NCBI RefSeq assembly: GCF_001276715.1
Contig: NZ_LIUQ01000032.1
Coordinates: 46,197 to 79,540, forward strand
Length of the DNA: 33,344 nucleotides
Direction: 5' to 3'
Origin: Planktothricoides sp. SR001
GTDB lineage: Bacteria; Cyanobacteriota; Cyanobacteriia; Cyanobacteriales; Laspinemataceae
Below are positions 1 through 8,713 of this stretch, in pieces (position 1 is the stretch's first letter; the number at the start of each line of letters is the position of its first letter). The notes below the pieces were generated by a model that was not told where the DNA came from, did no database searches, and worked only from the letters and a program-made list of their open reading frames with translations. A program made the position numbers and the translations under genes.

Positions 1-838
1 CTTTGTCGTAAGATTCGATGGCCTCACTGTGGCGTTGTAAATTAACCAAATTAATGCCCCGGATAGCCCAAGCTTTATGGTTATTGGGTTTAATTTCTAG
101 GGATTTATCGTAAGATTCGATCGCCTCACTGTAGCGGTCTTCCAGGTGAAGTAATAGGGCTTGTTGAAGAGATAAATTAGCTTGGTTTGGTAAAGGTAAA
201 GACTGATGCTTGAGTTGGGCTTGGATATTTAAGATTTCTTGTTGTCGTGCTTGAGGCTTTAAACTGAATACCCAATTATATAAATTGGATGAAGTTTCTC
301 TTAAATCCGCATCATCTGAAGATATCTGAAAACAGCCCGATCGCCAATCATAAAAATCGGGACAGCGATGAATAAAATAGTCAATGGCAAACCGAGGCAG
401 CAAAAAAACGAAGCAGAGGGGAAAATTATCTCTAAATTGTTCCCGTTGTTGGTTTAAGTGACTCAGAATTCTGGGCACTCCATGCCAACTATAAGAATAA
501 ATTTCCTCAGTATTCCAGCCTTCGGTTCTTTTTTCGGCTTCATAAGCTAATAAAGAATGTTCTAAGCCGCGAATGAATAACACTTCTTGGTCTTGATATT
601 CTGCCACCAAGGGATATAATTTATCTCGCGCTTCATCCAAAGACAAAACCGCTATTTTTTTCTGGGGTAATTCTTGTTTAACTTTCTCAATCACTTTTTG
701 CCCTGCTTGGGGAGCACATTGGACAAATAGCAGCCGAAATCCACGCGATCTTCTAATCGCGTTAATTAATGCTTGTGTTTCTTCTTCTGGGCTTGGGGGT
801 GGTAAATTTTCTTCCCAATCGATGTTTTCAGGATTCAT
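1..838 (-). CDS. NTPase-like/TPR protein, 3' part cut by window edge
   Basis: Reading the minus strand from the ATG at 838-836 gives an open frame of 279 codons that runs off the left edge, so the C-terminus is missing. The N-terminal ~170 residues look like a degenerate P-loop domain: a strand FRLLFVQC followed by APQAGQK where a Walker A loop would sit, then LCFVFLLPRF in a Walker B-like strand and the stretch FIHRCPDFYDWRSG. The last visible ~60 residues are TPR-like, with AWAIRGINL and HSEAIESYDK. Cyanobacteria carry many proteins with this plan; their role is not established, though regulation or stress response by protein-protein contact is often proposed. The gene lies 123 bp downstream of an ATPase gene on the same strand, probably in one operon. 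Catalytic activity is doubtful because the lysine-Ser/Thr pair of a normal Walker A is not seen. Confidence 0.8.
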   Translation of the reverse strand, partial: MNPENIDWEENLPPPSPEEETQALINAIRRSRGFRLLFVQCAPQAGQKVIEKVKQELPQKKIAVLSLDEARDKLYPLVAEYQDQEVLFIRGLEHSLLAYEAEKRTEGWNTEEIYSYSWHGVPRILSHLNQQREQFRDNFPLCFVFLLPRFAIDYFIHRCPDFYDWRSGCFQISSDDADLRETSSNLYNWVFSLKPQARQQEILNIQAQLKHQSLPLPNQANLSLQQALLLHLEDRYSEAIESYDKSLEIKPNNHKAWAIRGINLVNLQRHSEAIESYDK

Positions 839-883
839 GGTTGTGAATTACATTAAATATGAACCACGGAGGCACAGAGAACT

Positions 884-950
884 GTAGGGTGGGCAAATTT
901 TATCAACCGGATAATTTTATCTCCTAATTATGGTTTATTGCCCACCCTAC
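884..950. repeat. Inverted repeat of the GTAGGGTGGGCA type
   Basis: GTAGGGTGGGCA at 884-895 is answered by TGCCCACCCTAC at 939-950, giving 12-bp perfect arms around 43 bases. It sits between the two minus-strand genes. A related sequence (GTGGGCAAA/TTTGCCCACCCTAC) recurs at 29281-29304, so it belongs to a dispersed family and is not simply a local terminator. Confidence 0.7.
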
Positions 951-961
951 AAGATATAGTT

Positions 962-2314
962 TTACGATTTTTCCAACGCTGCCACTGCTGCTTTAAATTC
1001 GGGCAAATTTTTAATTAACGGGTGAACATCAGACCATCGTTGCAACTCTCCCTCATCATCTAAATAACGATATTCCAACAAACAGCGATTAAATAATAAA
1101 TTGCGGGTTTGGTCTTCGTTCATAATTTGCTTACTGCGGTGAACCTGGGCTAAAAGTTGCCATTCATCATGTTCCACAGTACGGCGATAAGTATCTCGCG
1201 CTTCGGTAATCGCCCGTTGAACTTCCTTCTTAGAAATCGGTAGCTGATTCGTGCGATTAATTGCTGTTTGAATTAATAGGAGTAAATTGCGTACATGACC
1301 GCCACTCATTAAACATAACCGTTCCACTACTTCGGTACTTTCAAAAATCTCGGTGGTCAAAACTTCTGATTCTACAGCAGCTTTAGCCACTCTTTCGACT
1401 CGTTTAGTAATAATTTCCGTTAATTTATCCACCCCTGGTTGATGAGTTGTCTCATCAGGATTTTGCACCATAATCATCGGTAATACTTGGGGGTCGCTAT
1501 AAATATCGCGTAAATCTGTTGACCGACGGGAATACACCAAAGAAATGGGCACTGTGTAAACTAAATGGCAATCTAGCGATCGCAGTTGTTCGCTGCGGTC
1601 AATAAAAATTTCCTCATGGTTAGTCCGTCCACTGTCCTGGGGCACGGGAACCATCCGGTCTAAGTTATCCACAATCACCGCGAGTTTCTCACAGCCGTTG
1701 GGCAGGTTATTTTTCGCCTCGGCAATAAACTCATTTAATGCTTGGGTCAACGTGACCGTATAAGGATTGATTTTGTCCCGAATTTGTCGCCGTAGAGAAG
1801 GAACTGCCCGTAAATTAGCGGTGAGTTTGGCAAACTGGGCAATTTGTCCCTCCACCGATAAGGTTTCAAACTTGACCTCGGTGAGGGCTAAGTCTTTTAA
1901 TTCTTGCCACCGACCCCGCAACCATTCTGTCAATGGATCTGGTCTAGCAATATCTTTCAGGTCTTCCAGAATATGGCGAGTACAAGCGAGTAAAATATCC
2001 GCATATTCGGCATCTTCCGGATCAATATCCGCTTCGTCGGCGGCAAAATATACTACTAAAAATTGATTTTGTTCCAAATATTGCTTGAGACGTAGCAGTT
2101 CCGTGGATTTCCCCGCCCCACGATGTCCCGCATAGAGTTGACAAGTCATGCGCTGCGATCGACGAATTTTATTACCCAATTCCTCTAAAATATCCCCATC
2201 CCCCCGGACTTCGCGACAGTCTACATATTGCGGATCTCCCGGTGATAACGGCTTAAAAGGTTCAAAGACGTTGTAGAGTTCGTCGAGAAATTTGGGGTCA
2301 TGGAAACTAGACAT
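962..2314 (-). CDS. P-loop ATPase (AAA/STAND-like), cyanobacterial family
   Basis: This 450-residue protein has a clear Walker A loop, GHRGAGKST, at residues 63-71, a hydrophobic strand ending in acidic residues (LAVIVDNLD, about 211-219) as Walker B, a sensor-1-like strand (LVYTVP) and a GGHVRNLL motif near residue 350 that resembles the arginine region of AAA/STAND ATPases. It has no signal peptide or membrane segment, so it is cytosolic. No effector domain is recognisable at either end; the last ~80 residues may be a winged-helix-like module, which is a guess. The next gene downstream encodes an NTPase-like/TPR protein on the same strand, so the two probably work as a pair. Such proteins are common in cyanobacteria without an assigned role. 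Upstream of the ATG I see no strong Shine-Dalgarno sequence. ATP binding is confident; the biological function is unknown. Confidence 0.85.
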   Translation of the reverse strand: MSSFHDPKFLDELYNVFEPFKPLSPGDPQYVDCREVRGDGDILEELGNKIRRSQRMTCQLYAGHRGAGKSTELLRLKQYLEQNQFLVVYFAADEADIDPEDAEYADILLACTRHILEDLKDIARPDPLTEWLRGRWQELKDLALTEVKFETLSVEGQIAQFAKLTANLRAVPSLRRQIRDKINPYTVTLTQALNEFIAEAKNNLPNGCEKLAVIVDNLDRMVPVPQDSGRTNHEEIFIDRSEQLRSLDCHLVYTVPISLVYSRRSTDLRDIYSDPQVLPMIMVQNPDETTHQPGVDKLTEIITKRVERVAKAAVESEVLTTEIFESTEVVERLCLMSGGHVRNLLLLIQTAINRTNQLPISKKEVQRAITEARDTYRRTVEHDEWQLLAQVHRSKQIMNEDQTRNLLFNRCLLEYRYLDDEGELQRWSDVHPLIKNLPEFKAAVAALEKS

Positions 2315-2626
2315 ATCTTTGAGGCAAGTAGAGGAACGAATTTATTTTAGTTGATTTTCGCCATGAAATGACGATTCAAGAGATTGCAGCAGACCGGCGC
2401 GATCGCCCCAACCCCTCTTTTTCAGCTAATCTTGTAGGGGTTTTTGCCTGGATGGGAAAAATCGTTATTTTATGTAGGGGCTGTACGGAAAAGCGCCCGC
2501 AATGCTTGCGCCCTCTTGCGCCCTCTTGGTCCCGAAGTGGTTAGGGGCGCTTTTCCGAGACTGGGTGACGTGGACTAGACGAGACGCTATATTAAAATAA
2601 CGAGACTTTTATATGTTCAAAAAAAT
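2315..2626. repeat. Intergenic spacer with inverted repeat (CGGAAAAGCGCCC)
   Basis: No gene is seen in this spacer. CGGAAAAGCGCCC at 2486-2498 pairs with GGGCGCTTTTCCG at 2545-2557 (13-bp arms) and encloses two short GCGCCCTCTT direct repeats. It lies between a minus-strand and a plus-strand gene, so it is divergent spacer and the repeat is more likely a dispersed palindromic element than a terminator. A TAGGGG motif at 2475-2480 links it to the other TAGGGGC-type repeats of the window. Confidence 0.6.
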
Positions 2627-2818
2627 ATGACTAAACTAGATTTAACTCAGGCTCAAGAACGCTTTGGCGAACTCATTGCCCTAGTTGCTGACAATGGCGA
2701 GCAAATTTTAATTGAAAAATCCGGTCAACCTATAGCTGCAATTATTAGCTATGCCGACTTAAAGCGCTTACAAAATATTCAAGCGGATGCTAGGGATTCT
2801 GAAATGATTTCTAAATAA
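2627..2818 (+). CDS. Phd/YefM-type antitoxin, no partner toxin adjacent
   Basis: The 63-residue product has the compact Phd/YefM layout: a short N-terminal strand and helix (LDLTQAQERFGELI), the ILIEKSGQPIAAIISYADLKRL core typical of the dimerisation/DNA-binding fold, and a charged tail. Members of the family bind the operator of their own operon and neutralise a RelE- or Doc/PIN-type toxin. No toxin gene follows: the stop codon is succeeded within 70 bp by a MITE-like repeat, and the next genes are a different antitoxin/PIN pair. It may be a remnant of a module whose toxin was lost, or an antitoxin acting in trans. The start is the first ATG; no strong ribosome site precedes it. Confidence 0.8.
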   Translation: MTKLDLTQAQERFGELIALVADNGEQILIEKSGQPIAAIISYADLKRLQNIQADARDSEMISK

Positions 2819-2886
2819 AAAAAATCACTGATTTGCGCGTATAAAAAACCGGCTTTATGCGTTAAGTTGACTTCTCCAGCAAACTC

Positions 2887-3114
2887 TTACAGCGGTTTTT
2901 TATTAAATCTACCACAATAATTTGTAGGGGCGAAGCATGACCGCAGACAAATTATTGCTGAAAATATTGTAAGGGCGAAGCATTCCGGCAGTCCACTTAA
3001 TATTTTAAGCATTGTAGGGGCGAATGGCCATTCGCCCCTACTGCCGGAATGCTTCGCCCCTACTACCGGAATGCTTCGCCCGATCATGGTTTAGTAATCT
3101 GAAAACCGCTGTAA
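2887..3114. mobile_element. MITE-like element with 13-bp terminal inverted repeats
   Basis: TTACAGCGGTTTT at 2887-2899 is exactly repeated in reverse complement at 3102-3114, enclosing 228 bp. The outermost TA at each end fits target duplication of the TA type made by IS630/Tc1-like elements, so the unit is probably a non-autonomous derivative (inference). Inside are several TAGGGGCGAAGCAT motifs and a perfect 28-bp palindrome at 3014-3041 (half: GTAGGGGCGAATGG). There is no credible coding content. A shorter element with similar ends lies at 10557-10654. The flanks 2819-2886 and 3115-3220 hold no gene. Confidence 0.7.
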
Positions 3115-3220
3115 TTAAGAAACCCGTTTTTTTAGGGTTTTAGGGCAATACACGCTAACCATAAAACCGATCTAAATTATATCATAAAAATAACCAGGCA
3201 AAATTCAGGATGTTAGGGCA

Positions 3221-3472
3221 ATGAGTCCTTTACTCGAAGCAATCTTAAAACAAGTAGAACAGCTTTCTAATGATGAGCGGTTGGAGTTAATTCAACAGGT
3301 GGTAGAACAGATGAAGTCTCCCCCCGCAGAACCGAAGCGGAAACATAAAATTAGTGAGTTTCGGGGGATGGTGCAGTATCCCTTTTTCGGAGAAGATGCC
3401 CAGGAATGGGTGACACGAACTCGGCGTGAAGGAGATGAACATCGGGAAAAATTACTCCGAGGAGAAGAATGA
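3221..3472 (+). CDS. Putative antitoxin of a PIN-type toxin-antitoxin pair
   Basis: The 83-residue product starts with an amphipathic helical region (LLEAILKQVEQLSNDERLEL) followed by a basic stretch (PKRKHKIS) and the segment EFRGMV, then a charged tail. This N-terminal pattern is frequent in small cyanobacterial antitoxins that precede PIN toxins. The assignment rests mainly on context: its last four bases overlap the start of the next reading frame (ATGA at 3469-3472), which begins like a PIN domain. The gene appears intact although its partner is not. I do not recognise a precise DNA-binding family. Confidence 0.6.
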   Translation: MSPLLEAILKQVEQLSNDERLELIQQVVEQMKSPPAEPKRKHKISEFRGMVQYPFFGEDAQEWVTRTRREGDEHREKLLRGEE

Positions 3473-3657
3473 GAATTAACCAAGCTTTATTAGGGGTATC
3501 GCGGCTATTTTTGGATACAGCAACAGTTGTCTATTTCGTGGAGAAAAACCCATATTTTTTACCTCTGGTTAGCCCTATTTTTACCCAGATTGAAAATCGT
3601 TTTTTTATTGGGGTTGCCAGTCCCGTAACTTTGGCTGAATGCCTGGTTATGCCTTGA
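3469..3657 (+). pseudogene. Truncated PIN-domain toxin (VapC-like)
   Basis: The 62-residue frame begins with the hallmark first strand of PIN nucleases, RLFLDTATVVYFVEKN, whose Asp is the first metal ligand, and continues to SPVTLAECLV, whose Glu is the second acidic ligand. It then stops. Complete PIN toxins are about 130-150 residues and need two more acidic residues from the missing C-terminal half, so this copy should lack RNase activity. I found no continuation in other frames within the following 150 bp, so the 3' half was deleted or replaced and not merely frameshifted. An IS-end-like hairpin lies 170 bp downstream, which could mark the event. The 4-bp overlap with the antitoxin shows the original operon structure. 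Confidence 0.65.
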
Positions 3658-4043
3658 GGCTAAATTTTAAAATTAGATGCGTATAATATTTGAAAAATAG
3701 GAAGCTAAAAAGCTAATTTTTTATACCTAAAATAAATTTATATTCTAAAAATAGGTTTTGCTTTCAAGATTAATATATCAAAAAAAATATCCTGAAAAAA
3801 ACCGATATTTTTGGTTATTTTGAAGCCTGCCCCCGTGAAGACGGGGGTGGGTATCAGTTGCCCGTAATTCAGGCAAATATTGCCCGATCGCTCACGGCTT
3901 CACTGCTGTAATATGAGCGATCGCCGTTTCCTAAAAAAGTTTTACAAGCTGATAGCTAACTGCTGACGCAGATCGGCAAAGCAATCATTTATCGGGCATT
4001 TATCGGGCATTTATCGGGCATTTATCGGGCATTTATCGGGCAT
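3658..4043. other. Gene-free spacer with hairpins, including an IS200/IS605-end-like one
   Basis: No gene is visible. AAAAATATC (3783-3791) pairs with GATATTTTT (3804-3812). CCCCCGT (3830-3836), loop GAAG, ACGGGGG (3841-3847) forms a tight GC hairpin followed by TGGGTATCAGTTG. Hairpins of this C/G-run form sit near the right ends of IS200/IS605-family elements, so this may be the scar of one; the identification is tentative. The stretch ends in the 11-bp tandem array described separately. Confidence 0.4.
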
Positions 4044-4051
4044 TTATCGGG
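3986..4051. repeat. Tandem repeat, six copies of 11 bp (CATTTATCGGG)
   Basis: Six perfect copies of CATTTATCGGG run without interruption. The last copy overlaps the 3' end of the Nif11-type gene on the minus strand: the TTA at 4044-4046, which is the TAA stop of that gene, lies inside the sixth unit. The period is one helical turn, and perfect identity suggests recent expansion by slippage. Confidence 0.95.
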
Positions 4052-4277
4052 GTAACAGGTGGTGTCTGGGGCCAACACCAGGATTTTGCAAAGAAGCTAA
4101 TTCTTCTTCTGATAAATGACTGAGTTCGCTCTTAATTTCTTCTTCCGTATAATGATAGCCGCGCTGTTCAGCCATTTCTATAAAAGCCTGGATGTTTTCT
4201 GCCGCTTCTTTTTGTTCGCTTAACGCTTGTTGTTCTTGCACGGCTGTATATAATTTAGCAGCATTTGTTTGTTCCAT
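4044..4277 (-). CDS. Nif11-like leader/precursor peptide
   Basis: The 77-residue product matches the Nif11-type layout: a helical N-terminus (NAAKLYTAVQEQQALSEQ), the FIEMAEQRGYHYTEEEI segment corresponding to the family's F-xx-A-xxxGY-xT-xEEL signature, an acidic helix ending in LSEEELASLQ, and a short Pro/Gly/His tail NPGVGPRHHLLPR. Nif11-type leaders often precede ribosomally made, modified peptides, but the short tail without Cys/Ser/Thr core residues suggests this copy is a stand-alone Nif11 domain protein and not a lanthipeptide precursor. No modifying enzyme or exporter is nearby. The C-terminal codons abut an 11-bp tandem repeat, and the stop codon lies inside it. Confidence 0.75.
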   Translation of the reverse strand: MEQTNAAKLYTAVQEQQALSEQKEAAENIQAFIEMAEQRGYHYTEEEIKSELSHLSEEELASLQNPGVGPRHHLLPR

Positions 4278-5988
<1,711 letters not shown>

Positions 5989-6003
5989 GAAACGCCGCCA
6001 GAA

Positions 6004-6041
6004 ATAAACAATGGGTGGGCGATCGCTCACCCATTGTTTAT
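6004..6041 (+). terminator. Hairpin after ahcY with HIP1 core in the loop
   Basis: ATAAACAATGGGTG (6004-6017) pairs with CACCCATTGTTTAT (6028-6041) and the ten-base apex contains GCGATCGC. There is no long T-run, so termination efficiency is uncertain, but position just after the ahcY stop codon supports this role. Confidence 0.7.
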
Positions 6042-6116
6042 ATTACTGATGTTTGCCTGAAAATGCCTGAAAATGCCTTAAACTTTTACCTTTAAACTTT
6101 TAGGTTTCTGTCACCT

Positions 6117-6740
6117 GTGGCTAAACTTTCCACTGAATTACAACGGTATTTTTTTGAAGAAGAGCGATCGCCCCAAGTCACCCTCGCAGATATTTTGCAG
6201 CTTGCTGGGGAAAGAACTTTTGGGTTTTTGTTTGTGCTGCTGTCTTTGCCTTCTGCATTGCCACTCCCTGCCGCCGGTTATTCCACTCCCTTTGGATTAG
6301 TGCTATTTTTACTGGCCGTACAATTAATCAGCGGTCGCAAATCCCCTTGGCTGCCGAACAAAATTATGCTTCGTTCCTTGGATCTCAAGACCGTACAAGG
6401 TTTTGTCAAAGCAGGAATGCCTTGGTTGCAAAAACTTGAGATCATTTGTCGTCCTCGATTAACTTTTATTTGCAAGGGGTTAAGCGGGCGAATTATCATG
6501 GGTTTGGGAATTTCCCTCATGGCCATTTCCATGATGATACCCATCCCCGGCACCAACACCCTACCAGCAATGGGAATATTTCTCACCGGCTTTGGCCTCA
6601 TGGATGACGATGGCGCTATTACCCTGGCAGGTTTAGTCGTTTGTCTGATGGGACTGACTCTGACTTCCTCGATCCTGTTTGCCCTTTGGTTTGGTGGATC
6701 CAGTCTGCTCGACATCATTAAAGCATGGCTGGGCAGATAA
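6117..6740 (+). CDS. ExoD-family membrane protein
   Basis: The 207-residue product matches the ExoD family, named after a Rhizobium protein affecting exopolysaccharide production; the molecular activity is unknown. The cytosolic N-terminus (LADILQLAGERTFGFLFVLLSLPSALPLP) carries the family-typical ER-x-FG-x-L pattern. It is followed by several membrane segments: around 45-75, then IIMGLGISLMAISMMIPIPG near 135-155, and two more to the C-terminus with a TNTLPAMGIFL motif. The start is GTG at 6117; no in-frame ATG precedes it, and the sequence MAKLSTELQRYFF fits family N-termini. It lies between ahcY and a DedA gene on the same strand but is separated from both by hairpins, so a shared transcript is not required. 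Confidence 0.85.
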   Translation: MAKLSTELQRYFFEEERSPQVTLADILQLAGERTFGFLFVLLSLPSALPLPAAGYSTPFGLVLFLLAVQLISGRKSPWLPNKIMLRSLDLKTVQGFVKAGMPWLQKLEIICRPRLTFICKGLSGRIIMGLGISLMAISMMIPIPGTNTLPAMGIFLTGFGLMDDDGAITLAGLVVCLMGLTLTSSILFALWFGGSSLLDIIKAWLGR

Positions 6741-6790
6741 TCACCCATCACTTTTAGCTAACAGCTATCAGGTATCAGATACTATGCTCG

Positions 6791-6848
6791 GTAGAGACGC
6801 AATTGAATTATATAGAAACGGGATAAACAGGAAATTTTGCGTCTCTAC
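6791..6848. repeat. Dispersed palindrome GTAGAGACGCAA
   Basis: GTAGAGACGCAA at 6791-6802 pairs exactly with TTGCGTCTCTAC at 6837-6848. This sequence is, to my knowledge, a very common intergenic repeat in filamentous cyanobacteria. Here it separates the exoD-like and dedA-like genes. Confidence 0.75.
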
Positions 6849-6883
6849 AACCAGCCCCAATTAATTACCAGGGAAACCCAATT

Positions 6884-7522
6884 ATGCTATCTGAACTAGG
6901 AGATTTAATCCGTCTTTTAAGTGACTTGCCAGCAGTGATTAAAACCTTTGGCTTGTTCGGAGTTTGGACGATTGTTTTTGTCGAAACCGGATTATTTTTT
7001 GGGGTATTATTGCCTGGAAATAGTATGTTATTTACCGCTGGGGTTTTTGCCTCCCAAGGGTTATTTAATATTGGCGTCCTGACAATGGGAGTATTTGTTT
7101 GTGCGGTACTGGGGAATAATGTGGGATATGCCACGGGTCATCGCTTTGGTCGCCGCTTATTTACCAAAGAGGATTCTTGGTTTTTTCATAAAAAGCATTT
7201 AATCACCGCCCATAACTTCTATGAAAGGCACGGCAAACAAACTATTTTAATGGCCAGATTTCTGCCCATTATTAGGACTTTTGGCTGTATTGTCGCGGGC
7301 ATTGCGGAAATGAACTACCGGACGTTTTTAATTTATAACGTGGGTGGGGGAGTCGTTTGGGGCTTTGGAATGCCGTTACTCGGATATTCTTTAGGAAATT
7401 TAATTGGTGAAGATATCGATAAATATTTATTGCCGATTATTTTATTAATTATCACCACATCTTGTAGCACTTCTTTATTTCATTTATATAAAGAACATCG
7501 CCGTAATAAATCTAATTATTAA
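6884..7522 (+). CDS. DedA family (VTT domain) membrane protein
   Basis: DedA proteins are inner-membrane proteins now linked to phospholipid flipping/recycling and envelope homeostasis. The 212-residue product shows the family marks: FVETGLFFGVLLPGNSMLF (E-x(4)-FFG-x-LPG re-entrant loop) near residues 36-54, GNNVGYATGHRFGRRLF in the middle, and RFLPIIRTFGCIVAGIAEM near 122-141, which corresponds to the conserved FxPxxR...G signature. Further hydrophobic segments at about 147-165 and 180-198 complete the topology, and the tail is basic (KEHRRNK). AGGGAAACCC just upstream of the ATG may serve as ribosome site. The substrate of this member is unknown. Confidence 0.92.
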   Translation: MLSELGDLIRLLSDLPAVIKTFGLFGVWTIVFVETGLFFGVLLPGNSMLFTAGVFASQGLFNIGVLTMGVFVCAVLGNNVGYATGHRFGRRLFTKEDSWFFHKKHLITAHNFYERHGKQTILMARFLPIIRTFGCIVAGIAEMNYRTFLIYNVGGGVVWGFGMPLLGYSLGNLIGEDIDKYLLPIILLIITTSCSTSLFHLYKEHRRNKSNY

Positions 7523-7637
7523 ATATATTATTTTTTTATAAAAAAACCTAGATTTATATTGATTTAAATTAAGGTTGATACAATTATCAGGAGGCGCAAT
7601 GCTTGCGCCACTACATATGCCAAACCACCAGATGCTT

Positions 7638-7666
7638 GTAGGGGCGGGAAAGCGAACCGCCCCTAC
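7638..7666. repeat. Palindrome GTAGGGGCGG in the spacer 7523-7753
   Basis: GTAGGGGCGG (7638-7647) pairs with CCGCCCCTAC (7657-7666) across a nine-base loop. Just before it, AGGCGCAATGCTTGCGCC is another small imperfect palindrome. The spacer separates convergent genes, so it may also help termination, but the sequence is of the TAGGGGC repeat class seen elsewhere in the window. No gene is seen in 7523-7753. Confidence 0.7.
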
Positions 7667-7753
7667 GTCTAACGCCAGGAAATTATTAGATCAAGAAAAC
7701 AGAAAGTCAGCTAATAACATTTTATTAATCACATTTCATTAATCACATTTTAT

Positions 7754-8713
7754 TTAAAACATTAACCGCAGTCCCCCAACTACAGCAAAATTATCCACCG
7801 CCTCCCCTTCTTCTTTGGCAAAATCCGCTGTTTTGCCAAATTTGCGCGTCCAGTTAATGCCCATATACGGCGCCAACTCCCGATTAATTTCATAGCGCAA
7901 GCGTAAGCCCAATTCCAGGTCATTAATTCCTGAACCGACCCCAAACTCTTCTACGTCTTGAATTGCCAAATGAGTTTCTAATTTTGGTTCTAAAATTAAC
8001 CGTTGGGAAAGAAGCAATTGTTTTTCGGCGGATAATTTCGCGGAAATATCCCCTTTGTGACTAATAAAAATAGCGGCATCGGTTTCAACCATATAAGGCA
8101 GCATTCCTTGGACTCCAACCACGCCAAAAGCACGTCCTTTGTAAGTATCGCCATACAATTGCTGATAGGCTAAACCCACTTGTCCATCAAAAAAGGGGGT
8201 GATTAATTGACCGTAAAGCAGTTGAAGTTCAGCTTCACCATTGCCATCTTCTAAACCGACTTCTCCTTCGGTTTTAATCCACAGTCTTTCATAGTCTCCA
8301 CCCACCCAACTGACCGCATCCCAATTTAATGAATCTTCCCCTTCATTGGCTCGATATTCCAATTGCTCAAGCAATATTAACGAATAGGTGTGATTATCAT
8401 GGATGGGTTCGGGCCAATCATGTTCTCCTGAGTGATGATCTGAGTGATGATTAGAGTTATGATCGGAGTGATTATTAGAGTGATGATATGAGTTATGATC
8501 TGAGTGATGATCTGAGTGATCGTGGGACTGGGAAAACTGCCACTCCGTTGACTCCAATGACTCTAAAGTTGGATAAAAATTATCCAATTCTTTAGCTGGT
8601 TCACCGTAACTTGACAGAGGATAAGCCAAAATATTGGCTAAAGTTAAAGTGCCGGTTATGCCGATTAGATTTAAGATTACATTCAAACAAATACTGATTT
8701 GTTTTCCCTTCAC
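7754..8713 (-). CDS. copB: Copper resistance protein B, outer membrane
   Basis: CopB works with the CopA multicopper oxidase in periplasmic/outer-membrane copper detoxification. The 319-residue product has a hydrophobic N-terminal signal, a His/Asp/Ser-rich segment at about residues 62-98 (repeats of HSDHHSDHNS type, a likely metal-binding region), and a beta-rich domain from LLEQLEYRANEGEDSLNWDAVSWVGGDYERLW to the C-terminal LRLMF, whose final Phe is typical of outer-membrane barrels. The start is GTG at 8713-8711: GGAGG lies eight bases upstream, inside the end of copA, and the codon abuts the copA stop with no intervening base, so translation is probably coupled. Length and domain order match the CopB family; the His-rich part is longer than I expect. 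Confidence 0.9.
   Translation of the reverse strand: MKGKQISICLNVILNLIGITGTLTLANILAYPLSSYGEPAKELDNFYPTLESLESTEWQFSQSHDHSDHHSDHNSYHHSNNHSDHNSNHHSDHHSGEHDWPEPIHDNHTYSLILLEQLEYRANEGEDSLNWDAVSWVGGDYERLWIKTEGEVGLEDGNGEAELQLLYGQLITPFFDGQVGLAYQQLYGDTYKGRAFGVVGVQGMLPYMVETDAAIFISHKGDISAKLSAEKQLLLSQRLILEPKLETHLAIQDVEEFGVGSGINDLELGLRLRYEINRELAPYMGINWTRKFGKTADFAKEEGEAVDNFAVVGGLRLMF

Noticed and set aside
2887-3087. 66-codon minus-strand frame
   Set aside because: It lies within the MITE-like element and consists of translated TAGGGGCGAAGC repeats.
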